Counted from the first letter of the stretch, positions 21,475-33,707 are shown. The stretch: 64,000 nucleotides of DNA from Enoplolaimus lenunculus (GCA_030248215.1 JASANG010003588.1:45769-109768); one strand, 5' to 3'. Program-made: numbers and translations. The notes: a model not told the origin generated them from the sequence alone.

Positions 21475-21673
21475 CACTGCAAAAAATGGTGAGTCAAATT
21501 GACTCCCTCTGAAATAGCATTTCCTGACTACACAAACTGAGTCAAAATTCGAGTCAGCCAGAGTCAAATTGAGTGGAATTTTACTCAGGCGGAGTGGAAT
21601 TTTGACTCAGCTTGTGTAGTCAGGAAAAGCCAGTTTCGAAGACAGTCAATTTGACTCACCATTTTTTGCAGTG
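21475..21673. mobile_element. FB1 foldback copy
   Basis: CACTGCAAAAAATGGTGAGTC to CACCATTTTTTGCAGTG, flanked by TA on both sides; one of the cleanest copies. Confidence 0.85.
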
Positions 21674-22130
21674 TAGTGACATAGCTAGGTGGCAATATCG
21701 TTTTGGCGCCAAACTACCTGTTTTGTCTCAAGTGAGAAGTTGGTTTATTCAGCCAATAATAGTACAGCAACAAGTGGGATATCAGTTTACAAGTGTCAGG
21801 TACGCTCTTACGTAATAGTTTTTGCAACATTTTCTACCAGTAAATATGCTATTATTGTGCTAAGATGTGTATTGCCATACGGAAGACTGCTTATATACCG
21901 TAAAGTTATAGACGTGACAAAATCAATGCCCTGGTCTTGTGGCCGAAAATCTTTTCATCAGCATCGAAAGAATTCTATGACAAGAAATCTTTTGCCCTCG
22001 TCATGTATATATCCATTATTCTAACAGTGTTTGGTTTCAAGCCCTTAAAAACAAGCTTATAATTCCTCCATAATAGAATCAAAACTAACATTTTGTATTA
22101 AGGTTTAGCGCTATAATGGCGTTCGACTTG
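21674..22130. other. no gene supported
   Basis: A 111-codon frame (21689-22024) runs here but lacks protein-like composition and conserved motifs. Nothing else seen. Confidence 0.4.
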
Positions 22131-22385
22131 CACTGTAAATTCCACTGAGTTGATTAATCAATTCAGCTTGCGAGTTGGTTATTTCTGAATTAATATCAGT
22201 AAATATTAACTCACTCTGTGAGTTGAGCTGATTCTTACTCTGAGCTGAGTTGACTCTGGGTGAGTTGGTTAATTAAACTCAGAATACATTGAATCAACTA
22301 AAAATTCTGAGTTCTGATAGTCCTAACGCAGACTGAGTGGATTCAGCTCATTCTGAGTTCAAATTAACTCACTGAAATTTACAGT
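22131..22385. mobile_element. FB2 copy
   Basis: CACTGTAAATTCCACTGAGT to CTGAAATTTACAGTG, full length. Confidence 0.8.
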
Positions 22386-22593
22386 GCAATAAATACATGG
22401 TTCTTAGTTTCAACGTCTAAGTTCAGCACATTATGTTTTATACATGTGAAAATTTCCAGCCATTTCTCTAATGACACGGGATCCGGTGTCACAGGCTTAT
22501 TCCTTTGCAAGGCCAATTCCTCCCATGAAGAAATCAGCGTAACATAATTTTGTCTCGCCCGACCTTTGCAGGAATTGGCCTGAGTGAAAAACT

Positions 22594-22789
22594 GAAGCTT
22601 ATGTAAAGATTACGGGCGGAACGTTTTTCTGTTGGACTGGACTGGAATTAACGAAACTATAAGCGTTTGACTAATTTTTTGCTTAGGCTTAGACTTTTCG
22701 CCTATCCTTAGGTATAAGCTAAATTATACGCGTAGTATTATGGCTTAGAAATATATGCTACTGTAACGACCCTGTTCTAAACCTTGACC
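22594..22789 (-). mobile_element. HexA element, degraded
   Basis: TATGTAAAGATTACGGGCGG to GACCCTGTTCTAAACCTTGA with a few TTAGGC-like hexamers. Confidence 0.7.
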
Positions 22790-23210
22790 GAAACTGCCAC
22801 ACAGCCATCGGAAAGCTGATCTGAACGGGATTCTGGTTAGCATCAATTAAGAAATACAACAATAATAAGCTTGAACTGCAGAAATATCACGAAATATACC
22901 TATTCCAATGTGTATATACTTTGCAACCAAACACAAACCATGGGTTTATTTGTGTTTACCAAGCTAAAAACGTCAAAATTTCATAATTTGGTTATAATTT
23001 AATAATGTGTAAATGCCAGTAACGCAAATGAGTAGTGACAGAAAAGCTTTTCAAAAAATATACTGCAACAAAACCCTATATTATTTTCACAATTCCGCAA
23101 CCATATTTGCAGTTCTGTCCGTCTGACTGCAACCGGAGATGAAGTTACTTGAACCGGAGGTCAACAGATTTTGTCGAAACAGGATATGAAGTAAAATTAT
23201 AACAGAAATA

Positions 23211-23404
23211 GCCAATGTAACGAACAGGGGCGGAACAGTATTATAAGCATATTCCTAAGCCTAAGCCTAAGCGTAAGAATGAGCATATTTCTAAGCCTAA
23301 GCGTAATCCTAAGTCTAAGCCAAACCAAAAAATTTGTCTAATGCTTAAGCTTACTATGTTGCAGTCCCAAAGAAAAACGTTCCGCCCCTATCTTTACATG
23401 GGCC
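23211..23404 (+). mobile_element. HexA element with 8-bp duplication
   Basis: GCCAATGTAACGAACAGGGG to CCCCTATCTTTACATGGGCC. ACAGAAAT flanks the element on both sides, taking the first base as A in place of the usual G. Confidence 0.85.
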
Positions 23405-23480
23405 ACAGAAATTATGTTGAATTTGCCGAGATTGAGAGTATTCTGGAAAATTTCAAAAATTTGTTTTAAATTCATTTATT

Positions 23481-23735
23481 CATGAAATTTTGGCAATTTT
23501 AGCTTCTCAAATTGTCGAAAAGTAATAGACAATCTTGCTGAAGGGAAAACCGGAAGTTGCGGCGAAAGGGTCTGCTGTAGCCAGAGGTCGATTTTCTGCC
23601 GAAGCCAGAGGCATGCATAGGGTTGTATCACGGCTTCTAGTAGTTGTTCTAGGAGTCGTGTATAGCAGTCGCATTTGAAACTGGCTGAGGTACGGAATAT
23701 CGACAACCCTTGGAATTAAACGAAAAGTAAAGTGC
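23481..23735 (-). pseudogene. exon-like open frame, unrecognised
   Basis: A 75-codon frame reads PRVVDIPYLSQFQMRLLYTT and continues with Ser, Thr and Pro to a stop. Base use is more balanced than in the flanks and no repeat family covers it. No clean donor or start, so it may be a terminal exon, a fossil exon or chance. Confidence 0.2.
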
Positions 23736-23739
23736 ACAA

Positions 23740-24348
23740 TCTAAATTTGTAAAAATACAAATATTGCTGCAGAATACGTTTATAAATCCCTCGAACCGCA
23801 GAATCGACTCAAAACCCATATTTTTGCATTATCGAAGAATCTGATAGCCAGATATGTGGATAAATTCTTACCAGCACCACACATCATATTTAAGCAGCAG
23901 TTTATAAGCACATAAATCGTATTTTTCTACTCACGGTTTGTAGCGTTCAAAACTACACATCGAAATATATATATAGTTTTCATTTTTGCCGACATAGCTA
24001 GTAGTTTTTAGTCATTTCCAGCAAGGGTATACAGCATCTGATCAACGCCTGCGAACTTCTGGATAATTTTAAAAAATTGTCATTTTGTTGGAAACTTACA
24101 GAAAAATTTGGCTGGGTCGCCGCAGTTGAGCGCAAAATTTAAGTTCATTGGCTCAAAACACCCTTTTGAAGTACCGCTACGGTCGTGTGTATATCATATA
24201 CAACTGATATTATAAATTTGAATTGAAGCCTTATAAATCGGCTAAAGATATAAGTATACTACTTGTTTATATTAAAGCCATGAGAGTGACACAGATAATA
24301 TAGAAAGTAGTAATTATTTGATAAAACTGTACTGCTTATAACAGCAAG
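23740..24348. other. no feature seen
   Basis: A+T-rich, no open frame or repeat family recognised. Confidence 0.4.
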
Positions 24349-24560
24349 GGCCAATGTAAAAACGGGCGGAACAGTACTATACGCATATTCCTAAGCCTAA
24401 AGCCTAAGTCTAAGTCTAAAGCCTAAGCCTAAAGCGTAAGAATGAGTTTATTCCTAAGCCTAAGCCTAAGCCTAAGCCAAGCAAAAAATAGTGTAAAGCT
24501 TAAGCTTATTCTATTGCAGTCACACAGAAAAATGTTCCGCCCCTGATCTGTACAGGGGCC
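24349..24560 (+). mobile_element. HexA element
   Basis: GGCCAATGTAAAAACGGGCG to CCCCTGATCTGTACAGGGGCC; two hexamer blocks, several with an extra A (CCTAAAG). Confidence 0.85.
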
Positions 24561-24689
24561 ATGGCTAGTAAAGCTTTATGATCAATTGCTTTAGGTCAGA
24601 GACCTTAAAGGAAGTATAATCAGGAGACCAACAATGAATCTAATTTGAAACTTAAACGAACCAAATAGCGTAACGTTCGGGCCTAAAAC

Positions 24690-24826
24690 CAGAGCGAGGC
24701 CAGGGCGGCTTCGGTCTCAAGGATTTTGCCCCCCCCCCAGAAAAATTTCAACCTTGCTTGTAAGTCATTGAAAATCATTGAATAATGCCCACTTTAAAAT
24801 TTTCTGATTGCCTCCTCAACAAGGTG
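24690..24826. repeat. GTAGCCAAGG patch repeat, partial
   Basis: Shares AAATTTCAACCTTGCTTGTA and AAGTCATTGAAAA with the copy at 9.3 kb, next to a run of nine C. Confidence 0.45.
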
Positions 24827-24849
24827 AGTCGGCGACGGATTTGAACCAC

Positions 24850-25109
24850 ATCTGAATTTAACCAACTGGAATGATTTAGAGTTGCTCAGAGTTTTAAATA
24901 GTCTGAAAGACAATGCTAGATGACGTTTACCATATAGGTTGATTTGTATTGCTGAATTGAATGAACTCCATCAGAGTTAATTGCTCAACTCACCCGGAAT
25001 TAAAACAATTCATAGTGAGTTTATATTTAGTGTTATTAACTCAGAAATAACCAGACATGAATAATTTGTTCTCTGAGTTGATTAAAACAACTCATTGGAA
25101 TTTACAGTG
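24850..25109. mobile_element. FB2 copy, left end degraded
   Basis: GAGTTAATTGCTCAACTCAC and TTGGAATTTACAGTG are clear; the left terminus is not. Confidence 0.6.
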
Positions 25110-25158
25110 ATCCCTCCGTTGCATTTGGACGTAGACTAGTTTGGTGCGTAAGGATCTA

Positions 25159-26133
25159 CATTGTAAATCCCAGTGAGTTGATTTTAACTCAGGATGAGTT
25201 GCATCACTCAGTCTGAGATAGGAGTTTCAGAACGCAAAATCCTGAGTCAAAAAATTCATTTTAATTATTCAATTCACACGGAATCAACTGAACTCAGACT
25301 GAAAATCAACTCAACTCAGATTAACTCAGAAATAACTAACTATTAACTCAGAAATAACTAACTATTAACTCAGAAATAACTAACTATTAACTCAGAAATA
25401 ACTAACTATTAACTCAGAAATAACTAACTATTAACTCAGAAATAACTAACTATTAACTCAGAAATAACTAACTATTAACTCAGAAATAACTAACTATTAA
25501 CTCAGAAATAACTAACTATTAACTCAGAAATAACTAACTATTAACTCAGAAATAACTAACTATTAACTCAGAAATAACTAACTATTAACTCAGAAATAAC
25601 TAACTATTAACTCAGAAATAACTAACTATTAACTCAGAAATAGCTAACTATTAACTCAGAAATAACTAACTATTAACTCAGAAATAACTAACTATTAACT
25701 CAGAAATAACTAACTATTAACTCAGAAATAACTAACTATTAACTCAGAAATAACTAACTATATTAACTCAGAAATAACTAACTATTAACTCAGAAATAAC
25801 TAACTATTAACTCAGAAATAACTAACTATTAACTCAGAAATAACTAACTATTAACTCAGAAATAACTAACTATTAACTCAGAAATAACTAACTATTAACT
25901 CAGAAATAACTAACTATTAACTCAGAAATAACTAACTATTAACTCAGAAATAACTAACTATTAACTCAGAAATAGCTAACTATTAACTCAGAAATAACTA
26001 ACTATTAACTCAGAAATAACTAACTATTAACTCAGAAATAACTAACTATTAACTCAGAAATAACTAACTATTAACTCATGAATAACTAACTCCCTAGCAG
26101 AGTTGATTAATCAACTCATTCGAATTTGCACTG
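25159..26133. mobile_element. FB2 copy expanded by a 22-bp satellite
   Basis: CATTGTAAATCCCAGTGAGT to CATTCGAATTTGCACTG, with TA outside both ends. Between them an internal 22-bp part of FB2 is repeated about 35 times. Confidence 0.85.
25316..26085 (+). repeat. 22-bp satellite, about 35 units
   Basis: Unit AACTCAGAAATAACTAACTA plus TT. Nearly identical throughout; rare marks are AATAGCTAA (twice) and a two-base insertion at 25760, so the array is young or often homogenised. Confidence 0.95.
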
Positions 26134-26277
26134 TAAATATCATATATATACAGTTGTCAAAAACTGTATAGAATATACTGAATCTTGGTATTAAATTCCC
26201 AAGCAGGGTCAGTATATATTTTGTCTACGAGCCGAAAATTTCAGGCTCGCAGATCTATGATAATTAACATAAAATTG

Positions 26278-26637
26278 GGCCCATGTTACTTTAAGGGGCG
26301 TCCAGGCTTCTGGTGGGTTCATAAAACAGTCAGTTTAGATTCTATATTACATTTTTTTGCTTAGGCTTAGGCTTAGGAACACATTTTTGCAACGCTTAGA
26401 CTTAGGCTTAGGAACTCATTTTTGCAACGCTTAGACTTAGGCTCAGGAACACATTTTTGCAACGCTTAGGCTTAGGCTTAGGAACACAATTTTGCAATTC
26501 TTAGACTTAGGCTTAGGAACACATTTTTGCAACGCTTAGGCTTAGGCTTAGGCTTAGGAACACATGTTTGCAACGCTTAGACTTAAGCTTAGGAATACGC
26601 TTAATCTACTGTTACGCCCCTTAAAGTAACATTGGCC
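26278..26637 (-). mobile_element. HexB element with 8-bp duplication
   Basis: GGCCCATGTTACTTTAAGGG to CCCCTTAAAGTAACATTGGCC, flanked by TAAAATTG on both sides. Interior repeats of about 35 bases: GGAACACATTTTTGCAACGC plus two or three TTAGGC. Confidence 0.9.
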
Positions 26638-27625
26638 TAAAATTGTCCAGTAAGACCATTGTCCAGCATTTTGGTTCGTCACAAACTTTTCATTTTTTCA
26701 AAGCTGTAAAAAAGCTAAATAAACTTCAAACAAACCGTCTGTATCCGCGGTTGTTCTTTTAGCTGTATTTTTAAAAACCAGCGGCGCCGTTTGAACCGTA
26801 AAATCACTCGCAAATGTTGAGTTCGCGTGAATTATTTAAAATGGCTAAAAGATTAAATTAAACTTAAAGTTGATTTAAAAAAGACGGCGTCAAAACGGCC
26901 AAACCGCCTGGCAAACTGTATAATTGGTAGAAATGTTTATTATATATCAACGAGCGCATATATCCAAGAGTGTGCAACACTTGGGGTTCGGCATCGTACC
27001 AAATGTAAAACCTGACGTTTCGTTCCTGGTCGACCCCCATATTTAGAGGGGGGTGGTCGATATCACACGAAATCAAAAATTAAACTATATATAAACAGAG
27101 TATTTTTGATGACTGAAACATAAAGTGCCATGGTTCGCACAGTTTGTGCCCGCCTTCTAAATCAGGGGGCGGCAACCATAAACGCAACGCATGCCTGGGT
27201 ACATTCTTTCCTACACAGAATATAATATACTTTCAGTTGCATACTCTTGAAGTATGCATCATCCACTCTTGATTATATTAAGTTCAAAACAGTTTTATAA
27301 AATAAACCAATGTGAACGTTGAGCACAGGACCAGTGAGATGAGCAATGGGAATTGTGGAGTGACACAGTTTAATCAGTTTAATCTCCGGCAAACTTATAA
27401 ATCTGTGTTTTTGAAAAAGTTGAATTTTATATTATAGTCATTACTCAAATGAAATATTAAAGTAGTAGGATTGAACAGACACTTGTATCCGGCCCCTCCA
27501 GACCAGGAACTGCAGGTTTAACCTTCGGTGTCCTGGGACGGATCCAGAAAAATTTTATGACGGTCCGCATTCGCAGATATAGACACTTGTAGTTCACTCC
27601 CCTCACGGTGGGAAAATCATACCGT
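26638..27625. other. mostly unassigned
   Basis: About 27015-27300 resembles the dispersed TGTACACAGAA repeat (CGCAACGCATGCCTGGG, GCATACTCTTG). An open frame on the minus strand (27076-26864) has no recognised motif. Confidence 0.4.
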
Positions 27626-27626
27626 A

Positions 27627-27833
27627 CACTGCAACAAACGATGAGTCAAATTGACTCTCTCTGAAATAGGTTTTTCGGGACTACGCAAACTGAGTCAAAT
27701 TCAACTCCGCCAGAGTCAAGTGCGACTGAGCGAGTTGAATTTGACTCTGGTGGAGGCGAATTTGACTCAGTTTGTGTAGTCACGTAAAGGCTATTTCGGA
27801 CAGAATCAATTTGACCCGCCATTTTTTGCAATG
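27627..27833. mobile_element. FB1 foldback copy
   Basis: CACTGCAACAAACGATGAGTC to GCCATTTTTTGCAATG, flanked by TA. Confidence 0.8.
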
Positions 27834-28157
27834 TACATTCAGAAACTAAGTATCCTTTATAGATCTAATTTGCAAATTTATAGGGCGGGCTGCCACCCCG
27901 CTGAACCCCCATGCAATTTGAAACGACACTAAGTAGGATAAGGGCTACCGTCCCAAGCTCCCCACGCTAAGCCCTCTTCTTATGTCCTAAAACAGTGTGC
28001 ACAATAAAACCCAAACAGATCCGGTCCGGATGTCTGAGGATGTGTCTTGTTTCCTTCGGATAGAAGCAGGTCCAGGCGATAGCTTTGCAATCTTTATACA
28101 TGGATCCATGATACTCTAACGTCTGGACAGATAAAATTTCCGTAAACTTTTTGTTAT

Positions 28158-28388
28158 CACTGTAAATTCCAGTGAATTGATTTTAACTCAGAATGCGTTG
28201 AATCACGTAGTCTATGAGTTAAGGCCATCAGAACTCAGAATTCTGAGTTGATTCAACTTTTATTCTAATTTAATTAATCAACTTTCTCGGAATCGACTCA
28301 ACACAGAGTAAGAATCAACGACACTCACAGTTAATTCAAACTAAATTTCCGTGTGAGTTAATTAATTAAGTCATTGAAATTTACAGTG
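28158..28388. mobile_element. FB2 copy
   Basis: CACTGTAAATTCCAGTGAAT to TTGAAATTTACAGTG, followed by TA. Confidence 0.8.
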
Positions 28389-28505
28389 TATGAATGGGTA
28401 TTTGAATATGTAGGCAACGAATGTGACCAGCATAAGCTCAGCTGACCTGTTGAAATTTAGTGGGAATGAAATTGTATCTCTATCGCTACCTTCACTCGGG
28501 AATAA

Positions 28506-28730
28506 CACTGTAAATTTCAGTGAGTTGATTTTAACTCAAAATGAGTTAAATCAATCAGTATAAGTTAGGGCTATCAGAACTCACAATTTTATTTGACTCA
28601 ATTCATCCTGAGTTCATTAATCAACTCAGCCAGGGTCAACTCAACTCAGAGCGAGAAGCAAGTAAACTCAGAGTGAGTTAATGTTTACTGACGTTAATTC
28701 AGAAATAACCAAATACTGGAATTTTCAGTG
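28506..28730. mobile_element. FB2 copy
   Basis: CACTGTAAATTTCAGTGAGT to TGGAATTTTCAGTG. One of three FB2 copies within 800 bases. Confidence 0.8.
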
Positions 28731-28764
28731 AATTTTTAATGAAGTTATATACCTCCCATATATG

Positions 28765-28966
28765 TGCTGTAAATTTTAGTCAGTTGATTGTAGCTCAGAA
28801 TGAGTTGAATTTACTCAGAAGTTTGAACTCTGAATAAGGACTTTCAGAACTCACGCTATTTGAGTTCCTTTAATCAACTAATTAGAATGTAGAGTGTGGT
28901 ACTTGTTTACTTCGCAGTAAAAAGTTGCCCCATTCAATCCCCATCAACTCACTGAAATTTACAGTG
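28765..28966. mobile_element. FB2 copy, rearranged
   Basis: Left GCTGTAAATTTTAGTCAGTTG; an internal end-like GAATGTAGAGTGTGG at about 28885 is followed by unrelated sequence and then CTCACTGAAATTTACAGTG. Confidence 0.6.
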
Positions 28967-28999
28967 AACTTAACATTTTTCACTTGTGCATCCCTCACA

Positions 29000-30028
29000 A
29001 ATTTCTGAATCCGCCATTGGTCCTCACACATACTCAATTGCAGAAACAACACGCATACCCTCGGCTGACTTCGCATTATGGATTTATTGACAACGTCCTT
29101 ATTTTTAAAATTTTTGAACATCGACTACTGCTTAATATCCTAATCATTTGAAATTGTGGTTCGCAATATGTTTCAATAGAATTAATGCTACGTTAAATGT
29201 ACTTTGATGGGTTTCCAGATTACATATAAAGCGACAGTGCTGGTCTGGTTACTATCCGTTTTGAAAGAATATAAAACATATCTCATGTTGCTTTTGTACT
29301 AAGCAACTTATTTCTAGTCACATCTTATGACGACAACCATTATAACCGCATCACAGTTTGATTCTTTGCCTAAAACTCATATGCTTTTCTTTACATTTAT
29401 GATTCAATAAAGCATAAAAATTAACCAGGATTTGCCAACATCTTTTAGGCTCTCGTAAAAACGGAATAAGCTGGCTATAAAATAAACCAAGGTACAAGTT
29501 AAATATATGTGAAGCCAGAGAAGAGCAAGGTGGGTGGCTCAAGTATGGGTCCGTAGCCAATGCGGGCCCATGGGGGCTCCGCTACCCAGGGAAAATTTTG
29601 ACGTCTCTAGAAAAGTTTTAAGTTTAGTTGTAAGTCAACAAATACCATTGTATTCCCTTCTTGATATTTTTTAGCCCTCCTAGCAAGGTGATCTGGATAC
29701 GGGCCCGCTCAGGTACCTTTGGACCTGTAGAAAAGTGTAAGCTCCACTTGTTAGCTTGTTATTTTAACCGTATGCCCATCCTAGAATTGGGTTGCTTCAC
29801 CCCCAACAGGTTGATTTAGCTTGGCATGAAGGTAAAACTTTACGAAAACCAGTGTTGTCATTGTATTTTCTGACATTTAAAAAATCTGTTTTGAATGGAG
29901 TTTGCTAGAACCGTATTGCTAACTTCTTATAGTAGGGACACTGGTAAAATTTACAGTTGACCTTAACGAAGGATTTTTGTCAAAAGTCAATGGGCAGGTT
30001 ATTTTTAATCTTTTTCGATTCGAAGCTA
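29000..30028. other. no gene; one patch repeat
   Basis: 29550-29702 matches the GTAGCCAAGG patch repeat (GTCCGTAGCCAATGC ... AAGGTGATCTGGATACGGG). The rest shows nothing recognised. Confidence 0.4.
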
Positions 30029-30276
30029 CACTGTAAATTTCAGTGAGTTGATTTTAACTCAGAATGAATTATATCACTCAGCCTAAAGATAGGATTATCA
30101 GAACTCGGAATTCTGATTTAATTTAACTCGTTCTGAGTTAATCAACTCGGCCAAAATCAACTCAACTCAGAGTGAGATTCAACTCAACTCAGATTAAGTT
30201 AATGTTTACAAGTATTAATTCAGAAATAACTAACTCGCTAGTTGAGTTGATTAGTTCACTCATTGAAATTTACAGT
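30029..30276. mobile_element. FB2 copy
   Basis: CACTGTAAATTTCAGTGAGT to ATTGAAATTTACAGTG after TA. Confidence 0.85.
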
Positions 30277-30422
30277 GATAATCCTAAATGCTTTAAGCGA
30301 GAAGACTTACAAAAACTATCTATTTTGGGTAACCAACCCACCCAATGATAATACAAATCTTCAGCCCCTACTCGATGGTCTACAGCTAAATGTTTCGGTG
30401 TAAAAGACGTTCAGCTCTTGTA

Positions 30423-30631
30423 CACTGCAAAAAATGGTGAGTCAAATTGACTCTCTCCGAAATCGGCACCACGGGACTACACAAACGGAGTCAAATTCGA
30501 CTCCGCCAGAGTCAATTTCGACTCACTTAGCCGCATGTTTGACTCTGGCGGAGTTGAATTTGACTCAGTTCGTGAAGACCAGTAGAGCCTATTTCAGAGG
30601 GAGTCAATTTGACTCACCGTTTTTGGCAGCG
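30423..30631. mobile_element. FB1 foldback copy
   Basis: CACTGCAAAAAATGGTGAGTC to CACCGTTTTTGGCAGCG, TA at left. Degraded HexA-like hexamers (GGCTTAGG) follow at 30660-30790. Confidence 0.8.
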
Positions 30632-30879
30632 CACACTTTCTCCTCCACATTCAAGATTGAAGCTTAGGCACAGGCTTTGGCTCAGGCTTAGGTAAAGGTA
30701 AATTCTAAAATTAGGCTTAGTCGTAAAATTATAAAAACCTCTACTGAATCATAAACTTAAGTCTAAGCTTTAGCCTATGCCTAAGACGGTGGGGTATAGT
30801 GTACAAAACACAGCGAAAAATAGTTGTGGGCTAAAAGGACGCGTCTCAATTCTGGCATTGACTTTAAAACCATTAGTAA

Positions 30880-31125
30880 CCCTGTCAATCCCAGTGAGCT
30901 GATTTTAGCTCAGAATGAGTTAAATTACTCAGTCTGAATTAGAACTTTCCGAACTCAGAATTCTGGTTCAATAAAGCTCACTCTGATTATTCAGCTTCTC
31001 GGAATCAACTGAACTCAGAGCGAGGATCAACTCAACTCAGAGTGAATTAATGTTTAGTGTTATTAACTCAGAAATAACTAACTTTTTAGCTGAATTGATT
31101 AATCAACTCATTGAAATTTACAGTG
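30880..31125. mobile_element. FB2 copy
   Basis: CCCTGTCAATCCCAGTGAGC to ATTGAAATTTACAGTG. Confidence 0.8.
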
Positions 31126-31378
31126 AAGAAAAACGATTTATATCACTTAAATTAATCAACCAATTGTTTTTCTAAATGAGTACAGTGCGATTGAAACGAA
31201 AAAAAGCTCAAGTTAAGTACAGGTTTCAGGCAACATTGCTTCACTTGGCTATTTTAGAAAATAAAATCTATAAAACTAGCGACTAATACCACAGCGGTGA
31301 GACACCGGGGTTACCAAGATTTTGAAAAGGGGGTTATGTTGTGTAAAAAAAACTCAAAGAAGGGGCTCGTGTGTTACG

Positions 31379-31755
31379 GCCAAAGTAAAGAATAGGAGCG
31401 GAACAGTATTATACGCATTTTCCTAAGCCTAAGCCTAAGCCTAAAGCGTACACTGCAAAAAATTGTGCGCTTTTGCTGACTACACAAACTGAGTCAAAAT
31501 TCTACTCCGCCAGAGTCAAATGGAGTCGAATTTGACTCAGGCGGAGTCAAATTTTGACTCAGTTTGTGTAGTTAGGAAAAGCCTGTTTCGGAGAGGTCAA
31601 TTTGACTCACCATTTTTTGCTGTGTAAGAATGAGTTTATTCCTAAGCCTAAGCCTAAGCCTAAGCCTGAGTCAAGCAAAAAATTAGTCTAAAGCTTAAAC
31701 TTAATCTATTGCAGTCCCACAGAAAAACGTTAAGACCCTGATCTTTACATGGGCC
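31379..31755 (+). mobile_element. HexA element split by an FB1 copy
   Basis: GGCCAAAGTAAAGAATAGGA to CCCTGATCTTTACATGGGCC. The FB1 insert at 31451-31624 interrupts CCTAAAGCG-TA-AGAATGAG. Confidence 0.9.
31451..31624. mobile_element. FB1 foldback nested in HexA
   Basis: CACTGCAAAAAATTGTGCGC to CACCATTTTTTGCTGTG. Other HexA copies read AAGCGTAAGAATGAG without a break, so the TA seen on both sides is the target duplication. Confidence 0.9.
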
Positions 31756-31971
31756 TGTTACAAACTGAAAAAATCTAAACATACTTTTTAAAAAATGTTA
31801 AGGTGGTAAGCCCCAGGCTATGCCCATGCGGTGACGCTAGGACTCGTATTGTCAAATGTGTGCAGCACCTATCACCAGTTGGTAAAACGTCTTGTAACTT
31901 TCAAACCAGTGAATGCTGAGGCTCGAAATTCAGCACATCTTTCGCATGTTAGTGAGCTCGTTAACGTATTC

Positions 31972-32147
31972 CTCTGTCAATTCAAATGAGTTGATTAATC
32001 AATTCAGCTAGCGAGTTAGTTATTTTTGAATTAATATCAGAAAACAGAGTGAAGTTGATTCTGGGTGCTGAGTTCTGATAGTCCTAACTCAGACTGAGTG
32101 ATTCAACTCATTCTGATTTAAAATCAACTCACTGAAATGTAACAGTG
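31972..32147. mobile_element. FB2 copy, internally deleted
   Basis: CTCTGTCAATTCAAATGAGT to CACTGAAATGTAACAGTG; about 70 bases shorter than full copies. Confidence 0.7.
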
Positions 32148-32224
32148 TACTAACTGATAGTAGTTCGTATACACAGTTGAGAATATTGGCGTTGAACGCA
32201 TATTTACCTTATAAATTTAGCAAA

Positions 32225-32413
32225 TTGTTGTTTTTACATCTAAAGACAACGTGAGATAGCGGCTGTAATGAATTAAGTGAACTTGCATGGATTTTCACAC
32301 ATGTGAACTAAAATTCCACACTATGATTTTTAATGAATTATTTTCAGCTGCAAGTTGTTCGAACGGTATTTTGAACAGTTGCCGCTACAAGTTCTCGCAT
32401 CTGAACAGGGCTG
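32225..32413. mobile_element. CACGTG-end element, degraded
   Basis: Shares CACACATGTGAAC, TTCAGCTGCAAGTTGTTCGA and right end CTCGCATCTGAACAGGGCT with the copy at 18.6 kb. Confidence 0.55.
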
Positions 32414-32472
32414 TAGGTTTTCTCAATACAAACAGGTTTTGTGCTTAAATTTTGGATCGCGGTCGTTTGAGG

Positions 32473-32613
32473 TTGCGCTGGCAGGTCGCCTCAAGTAAAA
32501 AAATATTTGACTTACAAATTTTGCTGCAGTGACATGCGACGATTCACGTGCGTTACCGTACACTGTCAGACAACACCGGACGGTGTTTAGTCCAAAGTAT
32601 AGCCTTACCCTAA
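32473..32613. mobile_element. GTTGCGC element, degraded
   Basis: GAGGTTGCGCTGGCAGG at left and AAGTATAGCCTTACCCTAA at right; interior CACCGGACGGTG. Confidence 0.45.
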
Positions 32614-33280
32614 ATCTTATGTTAAAATTCTGCGAGAGTTGATTCTTGCGACAATTGATTCTTAAGTGACGTTGCTGCTCTAGAATTGTTATAGGCTGAT
32701 CAAGGGTGTTCGAATCATGCCTGTAATAATTATATAATTAAAAATCACAGTAAATGACATTAATCTCGGGCCATATTCTCATATGCATATAGCTCCTATC
32801 ACTAGTTAGAGTGATACATTTTAAAAATGAAAAACGATTTAAATTGCTAATCACAGAATTAGAACGGAAGTAGACCAAATGTGAAACGCGAAAAATGTGT
32901 TCAATTTTGAACCTTACCATTAATTGATTCAAAGGCTACTTAAAACACATATCACATACTTGCGATACATGTTAGGCGTATTTATTGGCATGTGGTCGCT
33001 AGCCATAGTATATTTTTGAAAATCAAGTTTAACTTTAATGAAAAACGAATAGGTTGTGTTTGGGAATATTCCTTCACTTACGTCAACGGTTGATGATCTG
33101 GTCATTTCTGTTTAATTTTTTTACAAAAAATTGATTCACGAATAGTTCAAGTTCTAATTTTTTACCAATTTAGACGTCAATATACCGAAAACGGCAAATT
33201 TGGTTTTCGTCAACTTTGTCACCATTTTGCGACAACAAATACTTTTATGCCGTTATATGACTGCCGTGTTCGGATACCTA
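32614..33280. other. no feature seen
   Basis: A+T-rich with a weak match to the dispersed CACCTATCACCAGTTGG motif near 32760-32810. Confidence 0.4.
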
Positions 33281-33707
33281 CTGTATTGACCCGCATAAGA
33301 GGGGACTGATATTTATTTGGCCTCTCCAGAGGGTACCCCACTTGTTATTCGGTTACGGACTATTATTTGTTTGTAACCCACGCTCCGCCACCCTTCGTTA
33401 CTGATATATATCCGGTGCTGCAACCATGCGGTGAATTAAATGTTTGTTTGTGTTGTGTCAATAGCTTGAGCGATAATGCAAGGTTATACGTTGGAATGTA
33501 CTTTCAAAACTTAAGTACGCTTTAAAGTTTCGAAGTCAAATTATTTGGACCTAAAGTCATTTATGCGCTAGAATTAGGGATAATTGACATTTATGGACTC
33601 TAATTAAGGTTTAAGGACTCTATACGCTTGCGGACTCTTATTAGGGATACGGACTCCTATTGATCGGGACTCAAAATCGGGACCCCCTCTTATTCGGGTC
33701 AATACAG
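33281..33707 (+). mobile_element. GACCC element
   Basis: CTGTATTGACCCGCATAAGA to TTATTCGGGTCAATACAG, TA on both sides; same plan as the copies at 20.7 and 41.9 kb. Confidence 0.9.
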
